A stretch of DNA of 64,000 nt. Source: Gari tellinella. Taxonomy: Eukaryota > Mollusca > Bivalvia > Cardiida > Psammobiidae. Positions 45,151 through 54,390 of this stretch are shown here, piece after piece. The notes beneath the pieces are model-generated. The model searched no databases. It worked only from the letters and a program-made list of their open reading frames with translations, and was not told the DNA's origin. The stretch lies in contig OV277874.1 of assembly GCA_922989275.2 (NCBI GenBank), positions 19,146,154 to 19,210,153 on the forward strand, read 5' to 3'. The stretch's first letter is position 1; the number at the start of each line of letters is the position of its first letter. The translations under genes and the position numbers were made by a program.

Positions 45151-45253
45151 CTTCTTTTTTATATTGCACAATAATGTTAACAATCCCCTCGAGACCAGTG
45201 AGATACGTGACGGCTTCCTCCCTCGTTAATCCAACAATTTCCTTATCATTTGC
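45151..45253 (-). CDS. TJP1: ZO exon E9: PDZ3, C-terminal part
   Basis: Encodes ANDKEIVGLTREEAVTYLTG and then LEGIVNIIVQYKKE. The REEAV helix and terminal beta strand match ZO-1 PDZ3 (IIREEAVLFLL). The domain directly abuts SH3, as expected for the PDZ3-SH3-GUK supramodule of MAGUKs. Acceptor GTTCACAG; donor GTAAGG at 45145-45150. A partial copy of this exon's 5' end plus acceptor sits upstream at about 45447-45520, separated by a MITE-B relic. Confidence 0.95.
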
Positions 45254-45520
45254 CTGTGAACATAAATATGAAATTTTACATATAGACAACAGAGTTCCAT
45301 ATCAAAGAGAGTAAAACTGGACATTTTCAAAAATTCCTTTACATGTATATTCAAACAAAACCCAATGGTGTGACTACTCATTCTAATGAGTAGTCACACC
45401 ATTGGGTTTTGAGCAAGCATAAAAATTTTAGTGTACAAAATACTCCCTGGTCAATCCAACAATTTCCTTATCATTTGCCTGTGAATGTATAGTATGAAAG
45501 TTTACATATGGACAATCATA
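45219..45520 (-). repeat. E9 acceptor-region duplication around MITE-B relic
   Basis: Native 45219-45295 and copy 45447-45520 share AATCCAACAATTTCCTTATC and CATTTGCCTGTGAA. A MITE-B relic (about 45291-45450) lies between. The copy keeps the acceptor and about 34 exon bases. Junction microhomology is CTCCCT. Confidence 0.88.
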
Positions 45521-45788
45521 TAAACAGTACTCCCTCCCTACACACTTCTCCTCTATATTGGCCACTCAACATTGGGGGGGGGCACCACAGATTTTTTGTC
45601 TTTTGACGTTCTTTTTTTTTTTGGTTGTGCGTAAAAATTTAGGTAAAAACAAGCGTTTTTAGGCCTTTTTTAAATACAGTAAAACCCCGCTATTAAGACC
45701 ACCCATGGGACCGGACAAAAGTGGTCTTAATAGCGGGGTGGTCTTAATATCGAGTTTCAGTATTCATAGAGTGAGAAGACCACACATA

Positions 45789-45820
<32 letters not shown>

Positions 45821-45993
45821 TGCACACACTTAAAGGCATGTAAATAAAAATCAATGCAAATATAGTTATCATATCTGTTTAATGACATTCTTTATAACAA
45901 AATTAGTAAAATCATCTTTCTTTTAATACATACTGAATACAAGCTTTGGAGTAAAGGGTTAGGGATTGTCTGCATTTTAGAAAATAGTCCAGT

Positions 45994-46078
45994 CTTATAA
46001 TGACAGTTCAAAACATTTGATATGTGAAGGAGTGGTCCACTCCTTCACATATCAAATGTTTTGAACTGTCATTATAAG
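45994..46078. repeat. Perfect 85-bp palindrome inside Tigger relic
   Basis: Two 42-base arms, starting CTTATAATGACAGTTCAAAA, meet around GGAGTGGTCCACTCC with a one-base centre. No mismatch seen. Confidence 0.9.
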
Positions 46079-46373
46079 TATTGCCACATCAATTTAAAAC
46101 ACACACACACATCAGCTTGAAGCAAAGCTTTTAAGCTTATATCACACATTTTAATCATTTACTGCATAGATATGCCTTATAGTTCCTCTGCAAACAGAGT
46201 AGACTCATATCATAGGAGCTTTCTGATCAGGGTCTACTGTGTTTGTTATTGCAAACTGCATGCTTATTGCAACTGCTTAAATTAGAAAATGTCTGCAGGT
46301 AAAAAAAACTTTTTGATTTCTTCTGTTTTTGGCAGTCAATGAATGTTATGCTTATAGAGGTATGAATTATAAT

Positions 46374-46622
46374 TTAGGCATGAATATTCATGAAGTAAAA
46401 GATTAAAGACACAAATCTCTTACACAGTCTTTTTCTACTGTTATCAATGTTCTGTTCATAACCTTCAAGGAACTCTGCCTTTCTCTTCAAGATACTCTGG
46501 ATTTGAGTCTTGCCAATTCCGTATCTCTCAGCCAATTTTAAACTTAAACTTAAACCCCTACTGTCATTGATCAGAGAAACCTTTTCTTTCATATTAAGTT
46601 CCTTTCGTTTCCGTTTCTCCAT
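46374..46622 (-). pseudogene. Tigger transposase N-terminal fragment (CENP-B-type HTH)
   Basis: 82 codons: MEKRKRKELNMKEKVSLIND, then LAERYGIGKTQIQSILKRK and FLEGYEQN. This matches the CENP-B N-terminal helix-turn-helix pattern of pogo/Tigger transposases (K-E-K-V-x-L-I ... A-x-x-Y-G-I-x-K-T-x-I-x-x-I-L-K-x-K). The DDE catalytic region is absent, so the copy is non-autonomous. Confidence 0.8.
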
Positions 46623-47405
46623 TATTTCAACTTAAGTCTTACAAATTTAGGCAGCAGTATTTTATGTATCAATTAAACTTTGAAAGTGAAAGTAGAGATC
46701 GATTATCCGTGGTATTTAATCTACAATTCTAAGCTGTCAATCACGGGTGCAATTGACTATAAAACAACGGTGAACCAATCAATTAATCAAATCTTACCTT
46801 TTCATCCTATCATTCACGCCTCAACCTCATGTTCCACCCTTATTTTCCCAGTTTGCATAATCAGTTACAGAATATACTGCCATTACTGCCTTTAACAAGT
46901 TTACGACAAACACCAAAGAAAAACAATATTGAACCAATCAATTACATGTTATTAACTATCTTATCTATTATCCCTTAATACTCACCTTTAAAACATGATC
47001 CAGCATAATTTCTAAGTTTGCCTAAACAATTGAATAGCCGCGACTGCTGAATCACACATTTTACGACAATCACAAAGTGTCTTTATCAGTTGCATAATAT
47101 GCTGTACACAAGCCGTGTGTATGTGTCAATTAGCCTTTGATAGATGACCTGCTGCCCGACATGCGATGCCCGTAATAGCGGGTGTGAAAACAGAAGATAT
47201 ATACAAATGGGACCAATTAAGTGGTCGTATTAGTGGATTAGCGGGGTGCCCGTATTATCGGGTTTTGTGATCAAAGGAAATATAGTGCAAAAATTCCGTG
47301 CCACAGGTAAGGACCCGTAATAGCGAGGTGGTCTTTTTATCGGGGTGGTCGTAATGCGGGGTTTTACTGTACATATATATAAAAACTTGCTTGGTTACTA
47401 TAATC

Positions 47406-47427
47406 CCCCCCCCCCCCCCCCCCCCCC
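47406..47427. repeat. Poly-C tract (22 bases)
   Basis: Uninterrupted C run just right of the Tigger element. Length may be unreliable in assembly. Confidence 0.8.
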
Positions 47428-48196
47428 TGTTCCTATGGGCCTGAGCCGTATTATGAGGCATCTGATCTGGATTCAAGCTGTTTGCAAATGTAAGCCAATT
47501 TCCCTCCCTATAACAATCCCTCCGAACAACAAGTTTTGATTTCTCCTCCCTAAAATGACTCCTTCTGAACAACACACAGAATCTGTGTCTCCCATCGGGT
47601 GTCGCTGTAGAGGGGGAGTGCTGTACTTGGGACAAACATTCTCAGCTAGTACAGCTGTCCGACCAATCACCGATATAAAATATTGTACAGTTTATCTACA
47701 TTCTGAAAAGTCAATGCTTAAAGCAGACTGAAAGTAAAAGAGCTTTCTGCTTTACTTTCAGCAAGCTTTAAAGTATATGTAATCACCGTCTTTAGTAACA
47801 CACTGAAAAAAGTTTAGTTGACAATAATTTAGTTTTGTGAATAAAGAAAAATTCAAATTAACCCATTACCCCATAAATATGCCTTTAATTAATACCTCTA
47901 CTGAAAAAAAAAGTCCAAATTTATACTGTCACAAATAAAAATCATAAGAAATATTTTCTATATTCTGGCAGATCGAAGCTTAAAGAAGGTTGAAAGTAAA
48001 GCAGAATGTGCCTTAAGGCGCATTCTGCTTTACTTTCAACCTGCTTTAAGTGGTCACATGTTTTCAAAACTAGAAACAGGCTATGGGGTAATGGGTTAAG
48101 TTACATAACAGAACAACTAACAGTGATAGCTCAAAGCATGAATCGGCATTTCTATATAGGAAAGGGTTTCTCCCCTCTGGAGCCCCAACATATTAC

Positions 48197-48383
48197 CTTT
48201 ATTATCTGGTCTCCCTCTGTGAGCCCCTGGGCTTCTGCTTCACTGCCTGGCTGGACAGAGGCTATAAATATCCCTGTGGCGTTCCCCCCAGCCAGCCGGA
48301 GTCCTAAACCAACATTGGCATCCTTCCTGAATGTGACGGATCTAGGGTCTGGTCGAATGTCTTTCCTTTTACCGACATATCGC
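48197..48383 (-). CDS. TJP1: ZO exon E8: PDZ3, N-terminal part
   Basis: Encodes [20 protein letters not shown] and then [20 protein letters not shown] and [28 protein letters not shown] is the PDZ3 carboxylate loop; LRLAGGN and GIF are almost identical to vertebrate ZO-1 PDZ3. Acceptor TTTTGTAG; donor GTAATA (weak) at 48191-48196. A duplicate of this acceptor region lies upstream at about 48453-48509. Confidence 0.95.
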
Positions 48384-48452
48384 CTACAAAACACAATATA
48401 ATGATATTACCCCATTACCATAGATACAGATAAGAGGGAATAAATTTAACAA

Positions 48453-48509
48453 TCCATGTCTTTCCTTTTACAGAGATATCGCCTACAAAACACATAGTAA
48501 TGACATTAA
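48453..48509 (-). repeat. Duplicate of E8 acceptor region
   Basis: Copy of 48352-48408 sharing ATGTCTTTCCTTTTAC, ATATCGCCTACAAAACACA and AATGA. It retains the TTTTGTAG acceptor and about 30 exon bases. A MITE-B end remnant (CAGATAAGAGGGAATAAATT) lies between the copies. Confidence 0.85.
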
Positions 48510-48696
48510 TCCATTAGTTTAAGGGCTCAAGAAACAAGGGAGTAAAGTAAACAAATCCAACATATTATTCACTCATTTTAGCACCAAATCCTATGGTGTT
48601 ACTTCTCATTAGAATCATCTCCAAGAGACGATTCTAATGAGTAGTGACACTATAGGGTTTACTTTAGAAATAAAGATTTTAGTGTTTAAAACTCAC

Positions 48697-48823
48697 TCTT
48701 CATGATGTCTTCTAACTATTCCCATATCAGGCTGATCACCTACAGTCACAGTGGCATAGTTACCATGGCGACGTAAATCTTCCCTGTCACTATAGTAACC
48801 ATCTTTGGTGGGGCTGGGAGATC
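48697..48823 (-). CDS. TJP1: ZO exon E7: second part of PDZ2-PDZ3 linker
   Basis: Encodes GSPSPTKDGYYSDREDLRR, then HGNYATVTVGDQPDMGIVRRHHE. It contains likely phospho-acceptor SP/TP-like sites and Tyr-rich DGYYSDRED. Acceptor CTATTACAG; donor GTGAGT at 48691-48696. The donor lies at the edge of a truncated MITE-B (about 48529-48690). Phases fit E6 (G|GA) and E8 (GA|G). Confidence 0.9.
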
Positions 48824-49853
48824 CTGTAATAGACATATATGATACATCTTACACATGACAACATGACATGACAACGCCAGTTCACAGAATTATACACTGA
48901 CAGAATCGAAACCTCGCGCTATATCGTAAATCTCGTGCGGCGGATACGAGACTCGCGAGATTTGATAAGAGACTGTCTATCGGTAGTCAATATGATAAAT
49001 GTGTGTTTTAGAAGCATTGTTCACGGGTTTTTATTCCCGTGAATTGATAAGAATGTCCACATAGTCGTTTAAATCCTATAAAATGTCAATAAAAACACTC
49101 AAGTCTGTAAATTTCACGCCAGAAATCGCGGACAACGAGGCAAAGAAGTGAAGATGTTGTCACGTGACACATAATCTCGCAAAATTCAACCGCCGCGAGA
49201 GCTCAGGTACTCGCCTATTCAATTTCGCTTAGTTGCTATTCCGTTTTGTATAATTCCGTGGCCAGTTCCTATAGGAACTTTCTGCTTTACTTTAATCTGA
49301 CATTAAACAGCTCCCTGCTGTAAACACAGAACTACACGATACATTTTTTTGTATATATGCTTAACCCATTACTCCAGAAATACGTTTTTTACGACTTTAG
49401 TTTATTCCTGCACTGAAGAATATAGTTCCAATTTATACAGTCAGGAATATGTAGCACAATGAATATTTTCTATATTCTGTCAGAAGATAGCTTAAAACAG
49501 ACATTCTGCTTTACTTTCAACCTGTTTTAAGTGGTCACCTGTTTTCAAATCTAGAAACTGGCTATGGGGTACAGTGGAGAATGTGTTATTCTTTCCCAAT
49601 AAACGCGTTTACGCTAAAACTATTATTTGCAGTGCAAACAGTTTGGAGCCAGATCAGACGCCGGGTAACCCGGCGTCTGATCAGGCTCCAAACTGTTTGC
49701 CACCAAGATAAAGATGAAATATCAGAATTGTCCAAAAGTTGTTCTTTTCTACGTTTTAGCGCTTTGCGTTTGCGTACGTTTGCGTTTAAACGGGAAAGAA
49801 TAACAGATTCTCCACTGTAATGGGTTAACAAGTCCAATATCTCAGGTCCTTAC
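48824..49853. other. Intron E6-E7 contents
   Basis: A CG-rich patch (48900-49215) with CTCGCGAGAT and related strings, then MITE-A (49361-49830) interrupted by MITE-D5. Confidence 0.65.
49572..49817. mobile_element. MITE-D5 inserted in a MITE-A end
   Basis: TA at 49570-49571 and 49818-49819. MITE-A reads CTATGGGG|TA before and TA|ATGGGTTAA after, so the insertion split CTATGGGGTAATGGGTTAA. Perfect hairpin AGATCAGACGCCGGGTAACC. Confidence 0.92.
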
Positions 49854-50096
49854 CAGAGCTCATGCCCGAGGGCAGAGGAGGTCTAGGGGGAGCTGCTGCC
49901 TCGTGGTCATAAATATATCGTCCGTCGTATCTCGAGTATGGGCTGTTGGGTGGGTAGGCCCCTGGTGGGATATCGTGGGGAGAGAACTGGCCCTTAAACG
50001 TGTCCTCCTCGGGGTTGGAGTTGGGTCGGTACAGGTTGACATTCTCTGTGTGTTTAGGAAGGGTACTCTGCATGGTCCCATAGCCAAGGGAATATT
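49854..50096 (-). CDS. TJP1: ZO exon E6: Pro/Tyr-rich PDZ2-PDZ3 linker
   Basis: 243 bp coding a disordered linker: EYSLGYGTMQSTLPKHTEN, then NLYRPNSNPEEDTFKGQF, and a proline stretch with IPPGAYPPNSPYSRYDGRY and APPRPPLPSGMSS. APPRPPLP is a possible SH3 ligand. The linker joining PDZ2 and PDZ3 is Ser/Arg-rich in vertebrate ZO-1 but Pro/Tyr/Asp-rich here. Acceptor TTTCACAG just above 50096; donor GTAAGG at 49848-49853. MITE-D5, itself nested in MITE-A, ends 36 bp beyond the donor. Confidence 0.92.
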
Positions 50097-50509
50097 CTGT
50101 GAAATAAAATATACAGTACCACTTGTTAAATTTAACATATTGAACCCTAGAGATGATTATTTCTCTTCAAACGACATACAAGAGTTCACATGTCCTATGC
50201 AAACCCATATCAGATGGCTTCTATAAGAGCCCTCTGATCTGGGTCTGCACTGTTTGTCATAATGCTGTATCAATACATCAAACATGATTTCAGTACTATC
50301 ATTGTGTTTGGTGACAGCAGGAGTCCAGATAAGGAGAGTATATATCTAAAACTAAAATCTTTATTTCTGCATTAAACCCTATGGTGTCACTACTCATTAG
50401 AATCGTCTCTTCGAGGCGATTCTAATGAGTAGTGACACCATATGGTTTGGTGCTGAAATGAGCGAGTTTACTCTCCTTAACCGGAGTCATATGACATGAT
50501 ATAACTTAC
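50097..50509. mobile_element. Intron E5-E6: MITE-C fragment and MITE-B
   Basis: MITE-C-like fragment (about 50140-50275), then MITE-B (about 50320-50490) with hairpin GAATCGTCTCTTCGAGGCGATTC and altered end CTCTCCTTAACCGGAGTC. Confidence 0.75.
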
Positions 50510-50633
50510 CATCATCTTTCCGCCCTTTCTCTTCTTTTTTCTTAGTAATAATCAGCTGCAGTTTCTCCTTCGACTTTTCCAGCAGTTTCTTGGCTTCCAC
50601 CAGAGACAGGGATTCTATCGGAGAATTGTTCAC
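50510..50633 (-). CDS. TJP1: ZO exon E5: PDZ2, C-terminal half
   Basis: Encodes VNNSPIESLSLVEAKKLLEK and then SKEKLQLIITKKKEEKGRKDD. This is the PDZ2 alpha-B helix (SLVEAKKLLEKS, compare SLTDARKLIEKS in ZO-1) and the final strand LQLII, then a highly charged linker. Acceptor is CCACAG; donor GTAAGT is at 50504-50509. A degenerate second copy of the acceptor and about 20 exon bases lies upstream near 50749-50790. Confidence 0.94.
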
Positions 50634-50800
50634 CTGTGGAGTTACAAGACAAAGGGTTATACAAGAATTCTAATTGAAACAAACAGTGCTCCCTTTCTAC
50701 AACAACACCCAATGGGAGACTCAAGGATTTAATTTCAAACATAATTGGGCAGGCCTTCTATGGGAGAATTGTTCACCTATGGAGATACAAGAAGATGCAA
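50602..50800 (-). repeat. E5 acceptor-region duplication
   Basis: Native TTCTATCGGAGAATTGTTCA and copy TTCTATGGGAGAATTGTTCA (about 50753) share the acceptor (CCACAG versus CCATAG). An inserted segment like that at 33.3 kb and 47.6 kb (TGCTCCCTTTCTACAACAAC) lies between. Confidence 0.8.
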
Positions 50801-51015
50801 ATTGAAACATAATTATTTTTTCATGTATAGTCAATTAAGAAATAATAGATTCATACATACAAGTGCTTGAGATATCTAAGGACAGATGTTTGCTTAATAC
50901 AGAATCAATTTTGAAATAATGCAGAGGGCTCCCATAGAAACTGCCTGAATTGTCTTTATCTTGCATATACTACTTAATTGTTTGATAAAAGATTTTACTT
51001 TTTGAAATACGCCCC

Positions 51016-51255
51016 TTAACCCTTTCCCTGATACAAGCGCCTTTTAGCACATTTGGTTTATTCCTCAGCTGAAGAAAATAATTCCAATTTATAAAGCCAT
51101 GAGTATGTATCATAAGAAATATATTCTATATTCTAGCAAATAGTAGCTTAAAGCGAAGCAGAATGCGCCTTAAGGCGCATTCTGCTTTACTTTTAACCTG
51201 CTTTAAGTGGTCATATTTACTTCAAACCAGAAACTGGTTATTCGGTAATGGGTTA
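51016..51255. mobile_element. MITE-A between E4 and E5
   Basis: TTAACCCTTTCCCTGATACA to TATTCGGTAATGGGTTAA; stem AGCAGAATGCGCC, loop TTAA. Ends about 35 bp past the E4 donor. Confidence 0.85.
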
Positions 51256-51295
51256 ACGCCCACGGTGACAAGGGGGGTCTAGCTATAGTTCTTAC

Positions 51296-51399
51296 CTTTA
51301 ATATTGCATCTCCTTCTTTCAGTCCACCTTCCTGAGAAGCCAGACTGTTTGGGATGATCTCCTTAATGAAATACTTGCAGCCGAGTACCACTCCATATT
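51296..51399 (-). CDS. TJP1: ZO exon E4: PDZ2, N-terminal half
   Basis: Encodes [20 protein letters not shown] and then [21 protein letters not shown] replaces the usual GLGF-type loop, as in the ZO PDZ2 (YGLRLG), the domain used for dimerisation and connexin binding. The acceptor is TATTCCCACCAG at 51400-51411 and the donor GTAAGA at 51290-51295. This acceptor with the first 46 exon bases is repeated eight more times upstream as a 76-bp tandem array; this proximal copy alone continues into a full exon with a donor. Confidence 0.95.
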
Positions 51400-52031
51400 C
51401 TGGTGGGAATAAAACAACATAATCAATGAATGATCTCCTTAATGAAATACTTGCAGCCAAGTACCACTCTATATTCTAATGGGAATAAAACAACATAATC
51501 TATGAATGATCTCCTTAATGAAATACTTGCAGCCGAGTACCACTCCATATTCTGGAGGCAATAAAACAACATAATCAGTGAATGATCTCCTTAATGAAAT
51601 ACTTGCAGCCGAGTACCACTCCATATTCTGGAGGCAATAAAACAACATAATCAGTGAATGATCTCCTTAATGAAATACTTGCAGCCGAGTACCACTCCAT
51701 ATTCTGGAGGCAATAAAACAACATAATCAATGAATGATCTCCTTAATGAAATACTTGCAGCCGAGTACCACTCCATATTCTGGTGGGAATAAAACAACAT
51801 AATCTATGAATGATCTCCTTAATGAAATACTTGCAGCCGAGTACCACTCCATATTCTGGTGGGAATAAAACAACATAATCAATGAATGATCTCCTTAATG
51901 AAATACTTGCAGCCGAGTACCACTCCATATTCTGGAGGCAATAAAACAACATAATCAATGAATGATCTCCTTAATGAAATACTTGCAGCCGAGTACCACT
52001 CCATATTCTGGTGGGAATAAAACAACATAAT
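51353..52031 (-). repeat. Nine-copy 76-bp tandem array of the PDZ2 exon acceptor
   Basis: TGATCTCCTTAATGAAATAC occurs at 51355, 51431, 51507, 51583, 51659, 51735, 51811, 51887 and 51963, an invariant 76-bp step. Each unit is 46 bases of E4 coding start plus 30 bases of intron with the AG acceptor (CCCACCAG or GCCTCCAG). Units differ at only a few positions. Only the lowest-coordinate unit continues into the complete exon. Confidence 0.97.
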
Positions 52032-53715
52032 CAATATTAACTTTATCAAGCAATCTTTATTTTGTCAAATAGTCAAATCTGAATTCAATATTATTTTTTT
52101 CTTTAGGAGCCCTCTAATCTGGGTCTTCAATGTTTACATTGTTCAAGTGCATTCTTTACATGTACACTGTTTGCAAAGGATGCATATATGAGAGACTAGG
52201 ATTCAAAGGGTTAGCCCTTTCACCACAAAAACTTTTGTGAGATTTTACCCCTTCACTGTCGCCTGCTTCAATTTTGTTGTTTGCAAGATCATTTCAAGGT
52301 AAGATTCAATGTAGTATGACCTAAAACATATCAATACTAGTGTCAAACAGTTTGGATCCTAATCAGACACTGCATTACGTGGCGTCTGATCAGGATCCAA
52401 ACTGTTTGCAAACACCCTTTTAAGCATCATTGAGAGCAAGGGTTAAGTGAACTTTTTTATCTAAACAAAACAGGAAGCTTTACATGTGTATTCAAAAACT
52501 GTATAAAATTGTCATCAATGTTATGCTAGGTTCACACCAACGGCGAATGCCGCGCTTTAAATCGGTGAGCAAAGCGTCATCATTTTTGTTTACTTTTCCA
52601 AAAATATCACGATCTCTTACGCTCTAAAAAGCTCTGATACGAATTGGTTGCCGCTTTGGGACGAGTTATTTCCCGACTTGTTACGGTTCCTCACGCTTTG
52701 ATCCCGCTTTGATCAGGCTTTGCTACGCTTGAAATCACGCTTTTATAAGCTTTATTACGCTTTGATGCGATTGTGACGCTTTAAATCAGGCTCTGATATG
52801 ATTATCAAGCTTTGTTGTGCATTGTTACGCTCTGTTCAGTTCTGTTACGCATTGGAAAATGTCAAGATCGCCGATTTCATGCCGCTATTGATCCAGAGCC
52901 TAAAAAAAGATGCAGCAGATCCACAAAAGCATTGCTTTTTGAGTCAAGAACACGATGTCAGAACAACAAGATCCACAAGTTCCAGATGTACCCTGATCTA
53001 TCTGAAACAATGCAATGAGTGGTACTCAAGTCGCAGCGCCATTTATAGGGATGGAGATAGAGCGTGAGTATCGTAGGAGAGCATGAAAGAGCGTGAGAGA
53101 GCGTGAGGAAGCTTGCCAAGCGTAACTAAGCCTAACAAAACGTGTCAATCCTTGATCAAAGCATCTCAATTTGTGAGAAAGCGTGAGAGTCCTTCATGAA
53201 AACGTAACAAAGCCTATCAAAGCGTGTCAGATCTTGATGAAAGCGTCTGACCTCGTATCAGATCTTCATGCCAAATCGTAACACATCTTGAGACATCTTA
53301 ACGAAGCGTGTCAAGTGGTGACAGACCGTGAAGCCTTGGGTCCCCGCTTTTAACCAAGCTCTGTTAAGCTTTCCTACGCTTTGAGTCAAGCTTTGCTGAG
53401 CTTTGTTACGCTTTGTTAAGATTTGTTGAGCTTTGATACGCTATAGGCGCTTTAATCAATTCGTAACAGAGCGCCCAAAATTTTTAAACCGTTTAAAAAT
53501 ATTTGGCGCTCTTGCCGAATGTCCCGCTTTACTCCAAGCTTTCCCACGATCTATTACGACCCTGACGCTTTAATCAAGCTTTGTTACGCTTTTTTGCCGC
53601 TTTGCACGCCGCTTTAAAGCTCCATCAAAGCGCCGTTGGTGTGAACCTAGCATTAGTGCAAATGTTTTGGGCTTTTTAAATCACTAACAATTCATAAAGG
53701 GAGGTAACTACTCAC
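52032..53715. other. Rest of intron E3-E4
   Basis: A MITE-C fragment (52105-52215), an F/D-like element with hairpin ATCAGACACTGCATTACG (52216-52450), then the 1.1 kb inverted-repeat element. Confidence 0.7.
52527..53653. mobile_element. 1.1 kb inverted-repeat element with GCTTTG/ACGC core
   Basis: Ends TGCTAGGTTCACACCAACGG and CCGTTGGTGTGAACCTAGCA are inverted repeats. The core is a degenerate short-word repeat (TTACGCTTTG, ATCAAGCTTT); about 53040-53340 carries the reverse-complement words (AGCGTGAGAG). Open frames in it look spurious. Superfamily not assigned. Confidence 0.8.
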
Positions 53716-53806
53716 CATCTTTTCTATTTTTCTTTGCTAGAGTTATCTTTAGTGGTGGCGTTTCGTTTTCTAAAGAGGCAGGTAAAACTATTCTTCTTCG
53801 AATTAC
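53716..53806 (-). CDS. TJP1: ZO exon E3: end of PDZ1 and basic linker to PDZ2
   Basis: Encodes VIRRRIVLPASLENETPP and then LKITLAKKNRKD. The first residues are the last PDZ1 strand (V-I-R-R-R, compare ITIRRKK in vertebrate ZO-1). The remainder is a Lys/Arg-rich linker running into PDZ2. Acceptor TTTTTCAG; donor GTGAGT at 53710-53715. The exon ends with a single G that joins AA of E4 to give Glu. Confidence 0.93.
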
Positions 53807-53869
53807 CTGAAAAAAAACCATACATCACATTCATAATCATTCAGCAAAGATGTATTTTAACCCATAACC

Positions 53870-54384
53870 CCATATATCAGCCTTTTATTTTTCTAACTGC
53901 CCTAGGTAACTTAGAATGTTTTTTTTATTTTTCTAACTGCCCTAGATAACTTTACATGTTTTTTATTATTCTAACTGTGCCCCTTCTCATAATCATCAGA
54001 AATGATGGCGTAGAAGTAATAAATAGAAACTGCACTAGGTAACTTTTCTTGTTTTTTTATTTTCCTTACTGCCCTAGGTAACTTAAAATGATTTATATTT
54101 TTTTAACTGCCCTAGGTGCCATTATATGTTTGTAATTTTTCAACTGCTTAATACACCTCTATATGTGTGTAATTTTGTAAGTGCTCTAGATGCAATCATA
54201 TATGTGTATTTTTCTTACTGCATGCCCAAGGTGCCCTTAAAGATGTGCATTTTCAGAACTGCCCTGTGTAACTTTTCATAGTTTTTATTTTTCTAACTGC
54301 CCTAGGTAACTTAAAATGTTTTTTATTTTTCTAACTGCCCTAGATAACTTTACATGTTTTTTATTATTCTAACTGCCCTATGTG
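53870..54384. repeat. Minisatellite at E2 donor, about 37-40 bp unit
   Basis: Degenerate units TTTTTATTTTTCTAACTGCC plus CTAGGTAACTTAAAATG, about ten copies. It reaches the E2 donor hexamer (54385-54390). Confidence 0.88.
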
Positions 54385-54390
54385 TCTTAC

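Larger units (their letters stand above)
45677..47369. mobile_element. Tigger/pogo-type DNA transposon relic, 1693 bp
   Basis: TA duplications at 45675-45676 and 47370-47371; ends CAGTAAAACCCCGCTATTAA and GCGGGGTTTTACTG. Subterminal copies of 'GTGGTCTTAATAGCGGGG' type occur at both ends. It carries a truncated CENP-B-like DNA-binding frame (46374-46622) and a perfect 85-bp palindrome. Confidence 0.85.
45254..48196. other. Intron E8-E9 contents
   Basis: E9 duplicate and MITE-B relic, Tigger/pogo relic (45677-47369), poly-C tract, an inverted hairpin-family element (about 47440-47640) and MITE-A (47860-48100). No exon. Confidence 0.7.

Noticed and set aside
47345..47539. Pro-rich plus-strand frame
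   Set aside because: Produced by the poly-C tract.
51743..51958. 71-codon frame repeating a PDZ2 peptide
   Set aside because: Arises by reading through adjacent 76-bp units; no donor follows, so it is not an exon.
51353..52031. CRISPR-like array
   Set aside because: Units are directly adjacent with no unique spacers, and the unit is exon plus intron sequence of the host gene.
52798..53067. 89-codon plus-strand frame
   Set aside because: Lies in the low-complexity core of the 1.1 kb inverted-repeat element, with no recognisable protein.
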